Source: Varroa destructor (lineage: Eukaryota; Arthropoda; Arachnida; Mesostigmata; Varroidae). Taken from it: a DNA stretch of 64,000 nucleotides. A program made the position numbers and the translations under genes. Below, piece by piece: positions 11,541-24,490 of this stretch. The DNA lies in assembly GCF_002443255.2 (NCBI RefSeq), contig NW_019211454.1:15302243-15366242 (forward strand). Reading direction: 5' to 3'. Below the pieces are notes generated by a model. It searched no databases. It saw only the letters and a program-made list of their open reading frames with translations, and was not told the origin of the DNA. Position 1 is the first letter of the stretch. Every line of letters begins with the position of its first letter.

Positions 11541-14500
11541 GAGTCGATGGCTATCGTCGTTTACGTATATCAATTAAGTGATTCAAACATATTGCTGACG
11601 ATTTAACGAAATGCATTGTTTCTGTAGAATTAATAAACGCTTTGTTCTTAAAAAATAACTCTTATTTACACAAAGCAGTAGTTATATATTACATATTTTC
11701 TATGTGTACCTAATACCGAGTAATTGCAAGTATGCTGTTCTTATATTTCCATCTCTTTTTTTTTTTTTTTTTAACATAAAACGACGCCAGTGTGCACGAT
11801 GCATTCAAATCGTTTGCATCTACAGACTACCTTAGTTACAGATTATTCAGATATACGTAAGTAAAGATTGTCTGATACCAACTCAGCTACTTACAGTAAG
11901 CGACATTAACAATATAACCACAATTTTAAAGGAAACGCCATATAGATGGTGGATGCTTGGTAAAGATCCAAAGCCTACGTTACCTGTAATAGAGTCCGCG
12001 GCCGTCCTAAGCATATTTTGAAAAAAGGGAGTCCTAGAGCCATAGCGTTTGCCTTTTAGCCTTAGCACTTCGTGCTAGAATGTAATATTTCAATGATAGC
12101 ATATTATCATTATCGTAGATTTGAGCTGGAATCGATGATACTGAGGGGGCAGTCACGTTAAGACGGGACCATTCACTTGTAATTCAATGGGCGCTTACGA
12201 GGACAGCGCATAGGTTCACAGGTCAGCAACACAAGAGAATAAAGTAGACCATCTCACTCCGCCTACAACTATTGAAAATTAAGGGACAAACCTACTGTGA
12301 TCGGTATGCCCTTTTAAAAAGGTGTCCTAAAACGATCGTAGATTAGAGCAAAAACAGATTATTATGAAAGATGGTTTTATTAACGGCTTTGTCGAATCAA
12401 TACGTTGAGTTGTCATGAGGTTATTTACACCTTTTTCCTCGCTTATTAAGAAGACAGATTTGTTGGTTCGTTACCAAATTTCTGCGAATTTTCGCCAGGC
12501 GTAGATTACGTCTGTTAATAACCTATTAACTTTTCCTCCTAAGGCTACTGATGGCTTCTCCCAAACTACGAAATTTTAACGTGAAGGATATACGTAAAGA
12601 TATTGTATTAATAATACCATATATGAATAATAGCGTATTAATAAGGAAAACTCCACAAATAATGCTTAACATATGAACCTATTCTATTGTAGCTAACGGA
12701 AGGGATCGTGCTATTGAACGGTCCAATTTCTAGACTGCGATAGAAAAGAGGCACAACATTGTCTACTCCCAAACAATTCTTCCCAAACAAAGTTGTTAGG
12801 AATAATTGCGACATGATAGACACGCTCTTCATCTTAAATCCGGGTATAGATAAGCAAAAGTTGAAGTCGCTTCAATAAGCCTTCACGTTCGGGACTCAGT
12901 TCCCTGTTCCAAAGTGATTCCATTGTGTGACAGATACATTAGCAATCGAGTCATGATGAGCAAGTACCTCGATTTATGGCAAGTTAACTGACTAGTCTTA
13001 CGTGCCCTTTTGTTCAACGGGTGTAGAAACGCTTATCATAGCGCAACATGTTGCATACGTCTCTAATTCCTATCTACTAGCATACGATAAAACAGGCAGA
13101 TCAATGGAGATATGCATTTTTTCGCACCATAGTAACTACGCTTCCCGCTCGAATAAGTGCGACAATTGTATTTACAAGACTTTTCTCATGCTGCTTATAC
13201 AAACGAATTTACTCTGCAGTCCAACTTGCCAAACGCCGATCATCACGAACACGCCATGTCTTCGTATGGCCTCATTTCATTCCTCACCTGTGGCGCTTCT
13301 ATCTGATTTGTTCGTCGGTTAATGCTGTTTTAGCCATATGTCTTGCTACTAAGAACATGACAATTTATTCACGCTCTTTCTAAGTATGAACGATCCTATT
13401 TACTGCAACCGGTCGTTGTCTTACTGTATTGAAAATTCAACATGCGTACCATTACGAGTATCCATTGTCATCGACAGCAAACGTACCAAAAAAAGGCCCA
13501 GCGCTCAGTAGGGGCGCGTTGCAACTCAAATTATTCGATTGTTTCTCTTACGTAGACGTTACGCCAAAACTGAAGAAGAAGCAACGTTCAAGTAAGAAGA
13601 GCTTACCCTCGTCCGCACCACTCAAGGTACAAATAACACAGACTGACAATTGGTCTGGGTAGATGATGAAACAGCGTTGCTATGGCCCACAAAGACCCTG
13701 TGCGCCAACTTACAAAATGGCCTTGTCACTTACTTCTACAGTAACCACCGAATGATACGCCGGTACCAGCCAGCATCAAGCCACGAAATTGTCAGCGACT
13801 ATACCTAATTAATCATTGAGATTTTACGTTCGATATTGATAGATAGGCACAGCTGTATTCGCTGGCTCGATTAACCCTAAACGAACCTCGTATTTATGCT
13901 CAGTTTCGAACTTAGACCATCTCACGAACTTAATTGACCAAGTTAATAGACAAATACGCTCCTACTACGCTATCAACCACGGCTGTACGGTCACTTTCTT
14001 TGTTTGTTTTCAAAAGGGAAAGCGGCCATTTTGCGTGTAAGCGAGCATCGCCTGGCTCTGTTGAACGATGCTCGGATGCGCGGGCCAGGCTATGTGGGGA
14101 TGACTGTGAATGTAAACAATTTTGAACCCATTAAATCTCCAGGTTTTCGAGCTGACCTGTTAACTTACTTCTCTAGACACATGTCAATAGATTGAAACTA
14201 CTTAACTTATATTATTTCAGTCGACCGACGATAGCTGTCTGACTCGTAGTGGGCAGACTGTATCAACAAATGCAAACAGATAGGTGGACGAGGTCCCTCA
14301 GTTTGCTTATAGACTGACTCGGCAGACGACTGTAGCTATAACGAAGATGGCGTCGCTGATTTGTCCTTGCGACAGCCACTTACCGCACGATACAACGATC
14401 TTCAATTCAAACAGTGGCGCGCGTTGGCCGAGGTGGCTCCCTTTCCGCAATGACGTTCAGCTGTGTTGACCCAACCTCCATTTAGTGAGTGATAGGCAAG

Positions 14501-15748
14501 TTTGGCTGAATCGACCCAGTTGACAGACCTGCTCGTTGCAGTCGACTGTGAAAATTCCACCTGGACGGCAACCATGCTTGCATTAAAGGTAAATAGAAAA
14601 TCATCTCATCTAAAAGTTGGGTTACACGATGATTTCTCGTTTAGTAAATAGCATTTGTCGTGGTATTGCTGAAAGTGACTGTAGGTGCCGGTTACTGAAT
14701 CGACCGAAACTGCGACGAGCAACGCGCCGACAAAAACAATGTGATACAAATATATGCCTCTTAATGGTTAGTTATTAACACAGGAGTCAAACGTTAAAGC
14801 ATTCTATGGGAATGTAACGACGATTCTAGCGAGCGAGGAGAACTTTATGTTTTTGATGGCGGTGGAAAGCCGAACAAAAAAGAAGAGACGATCAAAGTGA
14901 ATTTCTACTGATATTCTTGCGCTAAACAAGTTACTACATGTTGTGTGAGATAAACCTGCTTTTTGTTAATACCGTCATCATCGGATTATATTTTTACTAA
15001 TGCAGTTGTCTACGTAGTTGATCCAAGAACACGCCTCACATTGTGAAGAAGGATGACTTTGCCGTCCTGCTGCTGCCGCCGCCGAAGTTCACTGCGTGCG
15101 TTTGGCTGGAACAGGGCTTTGGCGGTCGTGACAGGTTTAAATAGGCGTCTGCAAAGTTCTGTCTGGATTGTGCATCAAAACGATTGATATCTATTGCGCT
15201 ACTATTTCTTAAACAGCCATAATGCCTATGATATGCCGGCTATCTGTATGTGTTTGTAGAAATAGCTGCATCTGCAGCCGTAATGATTTGAAGGACAATC
15301 AAGCCATTGCTTGAGCGGTCCCTCAGCTTTGCAACGGATCAATTACTGCTATCATCCGTGATGACTAAAGTCAAAGATGTTCCCCAAACAAAACAAAAGA
15401 AAACATGGTGCGCTTTTATACAAGGTAATTTCTAAAAACAGGGATGGACGTTCTTTGGCCAAATGAGTTTTGCTCACTGACAGAAAAAAACTGTGGTTCG
15501 ACTCAACCTTTCGATCAACGACGACGGGGTGAGATCGTTTCATTTGGCCTACACATGCGTATATACAGTAAATTTATTTTGAGCTAAAAAACATTTTACT
15601 CGTTTCCGCATATTATTTATATAACATCTTTCCCTTATTGGTAATCAACGTATTAGCTAATTATTTTTATTACGAACCTGGTGATACCTTCCATCCCAAT
15701 AGCAAGACTCAAGCAGGCATTATTTGTCAACGTTTGACTTTTGCCGCC

Positions 15749-15787
<39 letters not shown>

Positions 15788-16310
15788 AAAAAGACAATTA
15801 GTTTACCATGAGTACCTTTACAATCGTAGTGGTCGCACATTGGACCCGAAATCGTCATGACCCTGACGTAACTAACAGGTTAAACCTTTAAAACCAGCCA
15901 TCACCGATTTCGGTATCTGCCACCTAATAATTCCAACCGATATCGCCTATCGCCTAAAATCGTTTGCCTCCTCTTACCAACTGTGTTGATTGCATGACGA
16001 TAACTATTATTATGACAACCATATTGTTGGTTAATTTCCTCGCTTTCAATTCTGTCAAGCCTTATAGATATAGATACAGAGACCCGCATGGCAAAGCGTT
16101 TCTTTTTGATAACTGACCACACCCTGCCATGTGCAGGCCGGCTAGAAACAGGCGATTTTTCCCCTTTTTGACCGATAAAGCCTTGTATACAGTTGTGTGA
16201 TATATGAAGAATAGCGTCTCATACTGCATATACAGATTATACGCGGTGTATGTTTGAAACTTTCATATTTGTTCTTCACCTTAGTCAGTTTGAAAATCGT
16301 AACTACATAT
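11541..16310. other. Intergenic, no gene supported
   Basis: No recognisable protein-coding segment. Small ORFs at 13002-13322, 13429-13662 and 14004-14195 (+) lie in slightly less AT-rich DNA (13.4-14.5 kb) but resemble no family I know. A (TA)n microsatellite occupies 15752-15784 and a poly-T run 11754-11773. The stretch next to the gap (15.9-16.3 kb) could hold 3' exons of the Sushi/F-lectin gene, but I cannot identify any. Confidence 0.5.
15752..15784. repeat. (TA)n microsatellite
   Basis: Uninterrupted TA repeat of about 16 units. Confidence 0.95.
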
Positions 16311-16335
16311 NNNNNNNNNNNNNNNNNNNNNNNNN
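16311..16335. other. Assembly gap, 25 N
   Basis: A run of exactly 25 N, a typical placeholder of unknown true size. It interrupts the last visible exon of the Sushi/F-lectin gene. Confidence 0.99.
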
Positions 16336-18180
16336 AAACGAACCAATTGTCGTATTTAGATTATCATTTTGGTTGGAGCACACGTCCTGGGCAGCAAGGG
16401 CACTTTCCGAAAGAACTTGTAAGTTACAGAAGTTCACTATGTCTTTCGAATGTGTCACCTGCACGGAAACGTGTCTATGACAATAGAAAATAAGCCAAAC
16501 AAGACATAATTTGCTTCGTTAATGGTTGTACTATAATACAGCGATCGATACGAAATTGACACCATTATCACACTTTAATAGGGGTCTGTCTTTGTTGATT
16601 CTTCAATGCGGCACTGCTCGTGCCGAGTCGCGCATAAAAAAGAAGTCAACGAAGATGTAACAAAAATCTTCGTACAACTACATTTCTTGCTGCTGAAGTC
16701 CACAACAGTATATCAGCGTTAGTTTTAGGTAAAAGCATAGTTTAATATGTGCAAACTATTAGCTTCGTCTTTACAAACTTTTTATTAATTATTTCTAGAA
16801 TTATTATAATACACAAATCTGTAATACTCATCAGCGCCTGTTCCGTACCTGCCAACTGGGTTGTCCCGACAACTGAAATAGTTGGGCAAACCGGGAACGA
16901 TGTCGAGGATTTTGTGGCCACAAATTTTCGATGTGTTTGGATAATGGCTACCCACTCGTATCATTACCGACACGTTGAATGCTGGTTCTCCAAATAGGAC
17001 AGTGATTAACTAAAATATCGATAAGAAAATATACGTTCCTTCAATTGAAATTGCTGCAACTATACTGAAATGCACATATATCCATATCCACTTAGAACGG
17101 TTTTGCCCTTTGTTGTTCCCGTTTCGAGCGCATTCATGTGAAGACGTACTACACCAATGTTCAACAATACCTTTAGGAGTTCATCGAGCGAGCCCGTAAT
17201 CATCCTATTTCTTAATAGCCTGGGTAGCGAAAATTCACCGCAAGTATTACATACCTTGACCGTAGTGGGCTCGATTAGGTCGACGATCATTGTGTATTTT
17301 GCATGTTTGGTCTTCGATGCCACGCAACTATTCTCATCATGGTCAACAGCGTAGCTCGCATGTGTATAATCAGTATCGAAGAACACTGGTTTTTCCAACG
17401 CCATATTGCGTAGACACTTCGGAACTGGATTACGCCATTTTCCGTTGTCGCATTGCCGCTTCTTCATGCCAACCAGCGTGTAGCCGGGATCACAGGAGTA
17501 GCTATGCGCGTACACACAGAATAGGTAAATATGGATAGAAACATAGTGCGTGTTGAAAAGAAAACTGTATTATACTGGGCTATGGTGTGACACCGTTTTT
17601 TAGGCACACGGCTCTATGCTATCGACACCTAACAACGTGAGGCTTTGTCAAGGATCATTCGAGGTGTGCGTTGAGCCTTTACTGAAAGTCACAACGTCGA
17701 ATACGTGAGCTTATTGTAAAAACTACTGTTTGGTTAGGATATATATCCTAGTCCTTCTGCAGGAGCTATAACACATATAGACTGTCATTACTTCTACAGA
17801 AAAGGTTCAAAGGACAAAAACGAACTTATGAGAACTCAATAATCATTTCAGAACGATTTTTCTGCTCATAATCAAAATACGTACGTGTATCACAATTCGG
17901 TTCACTAAAGAACGCTTATGAAACACTGCGTTATGCCAATGGTAATTGTCGTTCACAAAATAACCAAAAGCAATTACCTGACATTGGTTTTATGAGGGAA
18001 TTCCCGCTTGTTGGCAGGTGAGATCAACGGCTCGACCTTTCCATGCCATGGTGTTCCAGGAAACCTACAAGGTTTTTTCACTTCTTCTTTTACGTCACTG
18101 ATGAACATGGCAGAAGTCTCTGAACTGATGAGCAGAATCACGACGAGAAAAGCACAAACCAATCCCCACTGGATAGCCAT
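16336..18180 (-). CDS. Secreted Sushi plus F-type lectin-like protein, 4 exons, 3' end in gap
   Basis: Exons read on the minus strand: 18180-17978, 17501-17255, 17009-16849 and 16474-16336 (open into the N gap). All junctions are GT-AG and phases fit (2, 0, 2), giving 250 codons so far. Exon 1 carries a signal peptide (hydrophobic residues about 7-24, ending SSETSA) and the first half of a Sushi/CCP domain starting at Cys. Exon 2 completes it (YSCDPGYTLVG, then CDNGKW and PKC) and begins an FTP/F5-8C domain (NMALEKP, SYAVDHDENSC, IVDL). Exons 3 and 4 finish it (ITVLFGEPAFNVSVMIRVG, SCRDNPVGR, HVSVQVTHSKDIVNFCNLQV). In this family the combination points to extracellular glycan recognition, adhesion or immunity. 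The fucose motif (H, then R-x-D) seems incomplete: His is present in TKHAKY, but Pro-Ala-Phe stands near the expected R-x-D site. The ligand is therefore uncertain. Confidence 0.85.
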
Positions 18181-19500
18181 TTCAGGTGGATCTGTTGTCC
18201 ACGAGAAAACAGCCCCCGCGCGCCGATCAAGCTAACTTAATTCGGGTATTTATTCCACTAGGTTTATAGGTCACGAGGATAGACAAAGCAAGGACTACTA
18301 ACTCATGTACGCCGCCATTTGTCGAATACAGATTATCCTGTAACGCTTGAACTGCGCCAACGTGGTCACAGTCGCCTGATGTCACAAGAGAAATGAATGG
18401 CAAGCCAAATGACAATCGCTTTCATGGGATTATTTCGGTTTATATGCATCTCAATTCATTGATGCTTAGCACTGTCCCGATACCCTGTTAAAGAGAACGA
18501 GGACAAAGTAAACAAGTTCGAGAAGAACGAAATCTGAGCAAAAGATAGATTGGCGTAGATCGGTGTCAAACAATAGTTCCGATCCTATTTAAGCCTGCCG
18601 GTCATAGGTCGTTCTAAGTCACTGACGCAAGTTTTTTTTCGAAAAAGACAAACGCGCTAAGTACCGCCGGGACGTTTCACGTATCAAATGTGGCGTTCAT
18701 GATGTGGTTTTCGGAACGATAGCGAGGCCACATTATAGCAGACGCCTGCAGGCTGCCCTGAAAGTTGATGCCTGCGTAGCCGAGAAAACGATTAGACGCT
18801 TTGTTGTCAGATTAGTAACCGAAGTCTGCTGTAATGCATCGTTCTCGATGCGTACAGCGAAGTGAACACAACATATGACGATAATGATGATTGATTTCGA
18901 TGAATTTCGGTTTCGTTAGGTAGAAGACAAATTATCATCGTTGTATTGTTGGAAATGCCTGTATTGGGTGCAAGGGCCCACGGTATCAGTAAGAAAAAAG
19001 AAACATCACAAATTGCAGTTGGTATGAATTTCCTCAGATATATGAATATTGCTCCCAATAGCCCACGAGCCTGAGGTTCCGGTTATACACATAACGCGAT
19101 ATAAGTCTTCCTTTTCATTTTTAAGCGACGGTAAGGCCAAAAACGCATCTAGGGAAGCAACGACTATTTTCACACTTGTTTAACTCAATCGCGCTATTTA
19201 ACAGTGGAAGAAAGCAAACATCGCTGGAAGAGAAGAGGCCGACGATGGAACAAAAGTGACGTCATATTTTATACTAAGAAAAAGCCGCGAACGAAATATA
19301 GTAGCTTGAAGATTAGAACACAAAGATTGAAGAAGGCTAGACCCGAAAATTGTTTCCTTTATAAATTACTGCCATAAATTGAGCTTCCAGAGAAAGCGGT
19401 TCAGAAAGATCCAACATTCATAAACCCTAACTACCCGGAAATGGTATTAGAGTATGTAACGTTCACGTCGATCATGCAAACTTGTGTTGCTTTTTATAAA
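18181..19500. other. Intergenic; upstream of the Sushi/F-lectin gene
   Basis: No gene seen. An ATAAATA motif on the minus strand at about 18247-18254 could be the TATA box of the Sushi/F-lectin gene, about 70 bases before its ATG. A plus-strand TATTTAAG at about 18585 followed by CTAAGTCACTG resembles a core promoter, but no coding sequence follows it. Confidence 0.4.
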
Positions 19501-19520
19501 TATTCTCAATCGAGCTCAGG

Positions 19521-19727
19521 CAGTCTGAGTTGAAATATTTTTTTGTTTCTCAAACAGTCTAGATTGAAATATCTTTGTTTTGGGTTGATCATGTTCTAAG
19601 AAAAATGCAGTCTGAGTTGAAATTTCATTTTTTTGTTTCTCAAACAGTCTAGATTGAAATATCTTTGTTTTGGGTTGATCATGTTCTAAGAAAAATCCCT
19701 GTTGATCATGTTCTAAGAAAAATCCCT
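19521..19727. repeat. Tandem repeat, 87-base unit, 2.3 copies
   Basis: The unit starts CAGTCTGAGTTGAAAT and ends GATCATGTTCTAAGAAAAAT. Copies begin at 19521 and 19608, and a third partial copy (GTTGATCATGTTCTAAG...) covers 19701-19727. Each unit contains two diverged sub-copies of CAGTCT(GA/AG)RTTGAAAT. It lies in the 3' flank of the 19961 Hsp70 gene. Confidence 0.9.
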
Positions 19728-19756
19728 AGGATAAGCCTTACAACTTCCAGGGCTAT

Positions 19757-19895
19757 TTTGTTTTGTTAAAGATTTAATGAGATGTAACAACTTTTTTGAA
19801 TTCGAGCAACTTTTCTAAATTCGAGTTCATTTGAATAAAAGCATTTTGCATTGCCTATACAGACTGTTTTAGTTAAAGATTTAACGAGATGTAAT
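19757..19895. repeat. Direct repeat in the Hsp70 3' flank
   Basis: TTTTGTTAAAGATTTAATGAGATGTAA (about 19761-19787) recurs as TTTTAGTTAAAGATTTAACGAGATGTAA (about 19868-19895). The first copy contains TTTAAT, which on the minus strand is ATTAAA, a common variant polyadenylation signal, and may serve the 19961 Hsp70 gene. Confidence 0.75.
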
Positions 19896-19960
19896 GAATC
19901 CGGGTTCATCCGAGCACAAATGTTTTACACAGACAGAGGTAAGGTCAGGATCACAAAAAC

Positions 19961-21934
19961 TTAATCAACCTCCTCAATGGTGGGTCCACGGTCACCGGCC
20001 GGTTGTGAGAAGGATCTTTCTCCAGTGGATCCGCCAGAACTGCCACGTTCAGGCATTGCATAAGGCATACTTGCACCAGCCCCAGCAGGACCACTGTGCA
20101 GTTTTAGCATAAGCGGCCGTACAATTTTTTCCAGATCTCTCTGATGATGTTCGAACTCTTCAGTCTCAGCAAGCTGGTTTGAATCAAGCCATACAAGTGA
20201 CTCCTTGACTTTATCCAACACTTGCTTTTTCTCGGTCTCGGAAAGCTTATCCGAGCCCGGTCCCTCCAGCGCCGATTTCACACTGAAGCAATAACCTTCG
20301 AGTGAATTCTTTGCTGCGATCCGGACCCGTTGTTTGTCATCGTCGTCCTTGAATCGCTCTGCATCCTGCACCATCCGCTCGATGTCCTGTTTAGAAAGGC
20401 GCCCCTTGTCATTCGTTATGGTAATAGTGTTTGCCTTCCCTGTCGACTTATCAATCGCCGACACGTGCAGAATACCGTTGACATCCACGTCGAAAGTCAC
20501 CTCAATTTGCGGAACTCCACGCGGAGCTGGAGGGATGCCAGCCAGGTCAAATTTCCCTAAGAGATTATTATCTTTGGTCATGGCGCGCTCTCCTTCGTAT
20601 ACTTGAATGGTCACTGCGGACTGATTGTCCGAGTACGTGCTGAAGACCTGAGTTTGTTTTGTCGGGATAGTAGTATTTCGTTTAATCAGTGGCGTCATTA
20701 CACCACCGGCCGTTTCGATACCAAGCGAAAGCGGGGCCACATCTAAAAGAAGAAGGTCTTTCACTTCTTTTGATGTGTCTCCAGTTAGAATTGCTGCTTG
20801 CACAGCGGCTCCATATGCCACGGCTTCGTCTGGATTGATCGATTTGTTCAGCTCTTTACCGTTGAAGAAATCTTGGAGCAGTTTCTGAATGCGTGGAATA
20901 CGTGTAGAACCACCTACAAGCACGATTTCGTGAATTGCTGCTTTTTCTAACTTTGCGTCCCGAAGAGCTTTCTCCACTGGCTCCAGCGTATTTCGAAAAA
21001 GGTCGGCACACAACTCTTCAAAGCGGGCTCGTGTGATCTGGGAATAAAAATCAATGCCCTCGAACAGTGAATCCACCTCCATAGCAGTTGAGGTCGACGA
21101 AGACAGCGTTCTCTTTGCTCGTTCACAGGCCGTCCGCAGACGGCGTATCGCCCTCTTATTTGTACTGAGATCGCGCTTGTGTTTGCGCTTAAACTCCTCG
21201 ACGAAATAACCGACCATTCGGTTATCGAAGTCCTCACCACCAAGATGCGTGTCTCCAGCGGTGGCTTTCACTTCAAAGACGCCATCGTCAATGGACAGAA
21301 TCGACACGTCAAATGTGCCGCCTCCCAGATCGAAGATCAATACATTTCGGTCGCCACGTTTGTGTGCGAGGTGTTCCCTTTTATCTAACCCGTAAGCGAT
21401 TGCTGCTGCAGTAGGCTCGTTTATAATGCGCAAAACATTGAGGCCTGCTATCACCCCGGCGTCTTTCGTAGCCTGCCTTTGGGCATCATTAAAATACGCC
21501 GGCACCGTAATCACTGCATCCGTAACTTTTGTTCCCAAGAAAGCTTCAGCTGTCTCCTTCATTTTGACGAGCACCATTGACGAAATCTCCTCCGGGAAAA
21601 ACTTCTTCTTTTCCCCCTTGAATTCAACCTCGATCTTGGGTCGGCCGCCCTCGTTTACCACCTTGAACGGCCATAGGGTCATATCGGATTGTACTGTGGC
21701 GTCATTGAACCGCCTACCCATTAGGCGCTTTACATCAAACACCGTATTTGTCGGATTCATCGCTACCTGATTTTTGGCTGCGTCTCCGATCAGCCGCTCT
21801 GTATCGGTAAACGCTACGTACGATGGCGTTGTACGGTTACCCTGATCATTAGCGATGATTTCAACTTTGCCGTGTCGAAATACTCCGACACAGGAATACG
21901 TGGTGCCAAGGTCGATTCCAATGGCGGGTGCCAT
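19961..21934 (-). CDS. Hsp70: Cytosolic Hsp70 chaperone, intact, intronless
   Basis: The product is 657 residues, starting [15 protein letters not shown] at the ATG at 21934; the open frame extends two codons further upstream but has no other ATG. It has all Hsp70 ATPase signatures ([52 protein letters not shown]), the linker DLLLLDV, the complete substrate-binding domain and lid, a Gly/Ser-rich tail, and a terminal GPTIEEVD for TPR co-chaperones. Relative to typical Hsp70, the loop after YGLDK is about five residues longer ([10 protein letters not shown]). The tail is also longer, with a Met/Pro/Ser-rich stretch. It is in the same orientation as the 24491 gene about 2.6 kb upstream, the likely product of an old tandem duplication. 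No perfect heat shock element was found upstream, only approximate TTC/GAA arrays near 22132-22147. Confidence 0.97.
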   Translation of the reverse strand: MAPAIGIDLGTTYSCVGVFRHGKVEIIANDQGNRTTPSYVAFTDTERLIGDAAKNQVAMNPTNTVFDVKRLMGRRFNDATVQSDMTLWPFKVVNEGGRPKIEVEFKGEKKKFFPEEISSMVLVKMKETAEAFLGTKVTDAVITVPAYFNDAQRQATKDAGVIAGLNVLRIINEPTAAAIAYGLDKREHLAHKRGDRNVLIFDLGGGTFDVSILSIDDGVFEVKATAGDTHLGGEDFDNRMVGYFVEEFKRKHKRDLSTNKRAIRRLRTACERAKRTLSSSTSTAMEVDSLFEGIDFYSQITRARFEELCADLFRNTLEPVEKALRDAKLEKAAIHEIVLVGGSTRIPRIQKLLQDFFNGKELNKSINPDEAVAYGAAVQAAILTGDTSKEVKDLLLLDVAPLSLGIETAGGVMTPLIKRNTTIPTKQTQVFSTYSDNQSAVTIQVYEGERAMTKDNNLLGKFDLAGIPPAPRGVPQIEVTFDVDVNGILHVSAIDKSTGKANTITITNDKGRLSKQDIERMVQDAERFKDDDDKQRVRIAAKNSLEGYCFSVKSALEGPGSDKLSETEKKQVLDKVKESLVWLDSNQLAETEEFEHHQRDLEKIVRPLMLKLHSGPAGAGASMPYAMPERGSSGGSTGERSFSQPAGDRGPTIEEVD

Positions 21935-22065
21935 AGCCAACTAAACGAGGCTTGCCGGAATCTTGACACGACCGTGCGCAACTCCTCTAGCAAAATTCTT
22001 TGAAGAACAGATGGGTCGTTTTCACGTAGTCTCGTTACCGCTGTATGAACTATGCTTTCTATCAC

Positions 22066-22073
22066 TATTTAAA
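22066..22073 (-). promoter_or_regulatory. TATA-like box of the 19961 Hsp70 gene
   Basis: On the minus strand TTTAAATA stands about 132 bases before the start codon, a reasonable distance for a TATA box with a leader of about 100 bases. The match is not a perfect consensus. Confidence 0.4.
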
Positions 22074-22079
22074 CTGTCA

Positions 22080-24340
22080 AACACTACTCGAAACCTTCAA
22101 TACCTCGTTTACGTCAGATAATCACGGCAAAACCATTCGCGAGTTCGCATACGGCTAGTATTTGTACCTGACAATAGCTAGGTAATAGGATTACTTGATA
22201 AGCATCATGATAAAGCAGGTCGACGTCATTACTAAAATGTTTGTGATTTTGAAGTTAGATATTGAAGCAAACCTTCTGGTAGGAATAGATTAGTAAGAGG
22301 CGTGCAACGTCTACGAGAAATTATGCAACTGGAATTGCGGGAATGGCATAAAACTACATGCAGCCTTCGCAAACAAAAAAAAAATTGGTTAAACAAGATG
22401 GGTTCAAGTTGAATACTATTTGTATCTATTCGAGATTTGGCGCTGGCAAATGGAAATTGAGCCTTAAGGCCTGCTAATAAAAAGTTTTGATTATGCCTCA
22501 CTTAACAATTTCTTTCCAGTTTGCTGTAGCCTTAATGTAATCGGCATTAATTCATTGATATGGTCCTTTACAAGTGAGATTTTTGGGAAGGTCGTTTCAT
22601 TTTCAGTCTCGTATTGCTCGCATTGTCACAGAATCAACATAAATTCATTTTCAAGAAAAGTCCGGAGTTTCTGTAGTCATGCTAAATTTGGCGGTAAAAA
22701 TTTATCAGCCGTCCTAATTCACTAAAATGAATAAAAATTGTGCAAGCTAAGTACAATTCGTCGAATCTGTAAGGCTTTTTTTTTTTAATTTTAACCTCAA
22801 ATGCAAGGTCCTCCAGTACTAAAGAGGCTGTATATCTCTCGTTTGTAGCTTGTAATTGTAATAGTACGTTTTACTGGGTAAATATCCCAATACGCCCTTC
22901 TAGGAGAAATCAGGTAAACTCAGTTTCGGCGACTGATTTAGGTATAGTTAACGAATGCGCTTCAGCAAACGTCTTATCACGTCATTTTTCAGTTTCCCAA
23001 TTCAATAACGATTGTTGAATATTATTCAGATTATTGAGAATACATCCTGCACACATCTCTTTAAAAAGAGGTTATAATACCATTAGCAGTATTCTTGTCC
23101 TCTTCTATTGTTAATAGAAATAAATGCAGTTTTTTACATAGATGGAGTGCGCAGAGGACACGACGATCTTTGGTCATAAACGCGTTGTTTCATAATTGAA
23201 ACAAAGACCATAAATTCCATATGCTGAAGGGAGAAGCTGAGACTGATTGTAGTGACCTCATTTAGCCCTTTCGGTGTTAAAATATATTCAAACTCATCTT
23301 GTAATATCGTGAACTCCTGACAAAAAAGTTAGATGGCTTTGCGCAATCGTCCGTGAAGACAACATAACTATAAACGAATAATACTCTATGTATTGCTGCT
23401 TTAACCAAATCGTAGATGGTGACAACAAGAAATATTCTGCACTGTTGTTCATTGAGCTTTTTTTTTTTTTACAATTTTTATGCTTTCCATTCTTAGGCTA
23501 AACAATTAGTCCCCTTTTTGACAGTGAACCAGTTGTCATTACTACATCTCTGCTATCAATCAACGACGGGTCAACTAATTTAATTGTAGTGAGATAAATT
23601 AAGGGTAGGAATTTTTTATCGTATTCCGAGCGTATCAGGTAGGTATGTTCCAAAGAAGACCTAGCGACTGCTTCGATTGCCTAGCAATCGCTTTGCCCGC
23701 AAGGTGACGACCCACTGCTGACTTAAAAACCGGCTATTAGGCTAAACCTGCCGTGAGATGTTCGAGCAGCCATACTGTGTGAACGTATGTTTATGCGTGT
23801 TTAGGCGTGCAAACGCCCGGGAGGTTAAAAAAAAAACTTAACTTGTAATGCTCTTTCACAAAAGAAATTCAGCCCGTCTGCCTAACACTTTTTATTCCGC
23901 TATAAGGTTTATCTTACGTTATACTTAAACCTTATGTCAACTTAGTCGTTACCAAATCTTCAATAGTCCTTGTTTTTGTTTGGTGGATTAATTATAAACA
24001 TTAAGCAATTAAGGAATTCCTTAGAAACTGATTTAAAAAATGTGCCGATTTGGGAACATCAAAGCTAGTATTAATGTCTAAAGTGCAAATCGTTGCTGGC
24101 ACCAAGAATTTTGCGCGTCGATAACGCTGATTGCCAATATTACTTGGTGGATAAACGCTATAAGTTAAAACAATGGCTCGTACCTCTAATACGATGTAAT
24201 TGTTTTCTACAGCACCGTAAGCTGTCCGAAACTGATGACCTGAGAATGTAACTGTTTTAACTAGTAACTATAGTATTAGGTAAGTTCAATACGATGTAAA
24301 GCATATTGAAACCCTGCACGGTTTCAAGTTTAAGTTCAAA
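22080..24340. other. Intergenic, no gene supported
   Basis: AT-rich DNA separating two minus-strand Hsp70 genes. No ORF is convincing and no Hsp70 relic is recognisable. Several homopolymer runs (for example poly-T near 22778 and 23458) are the only structure I note. Confidence 0.55.
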
Positions 24341-24342
24341 AA

Positions 24343-24348
24343 TTTATT
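24343..24348 (-). terminator. Polyadenylation signal for the 24491 Hsp70 gene
   Basis: TTTATT on the plus strand reads AATAAA on the minus strand, about 143 bases after the stop codon. Confidence 0.55.
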
Positions 24349-24490
24349 TTGAGATAACCATTGATCTTGGTTTGAATAAACCATATTGTCCATAGCCCGT
24401 TAGTGGATTGATTGACTGAATTGATTTCCACCTGTTTTCAGACGGCGCTTAGAGGTTGCCATTTTCCTCTTAGTTTTCTTTATGGAACAG

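Noticed and set aside
13002..13322. 106-codon ORF, and others at 1488-1793, 31122-31433 and 40908-41228
   Set aside because: No motif, no splice or promoter support, lengths within chance expectation for this sequence.
14410..14480. tRNA-Leu/Ser-like GGCCGAGGTGGC
   Set aside because: No matching B box or stems; probably chance.
19521..19727. CRISPR-like array
   Set aside because: The units are head-to-tail tandem repeats without unique spacers in a eukaryotic 3' flank.
21935..21940. Two extra N-terminal codons of the 19961 Hsp70
   Set aside because: The codon at 21940 is TTG; the ATG at 21934 gives the standard [10 protein letters not shown] start.
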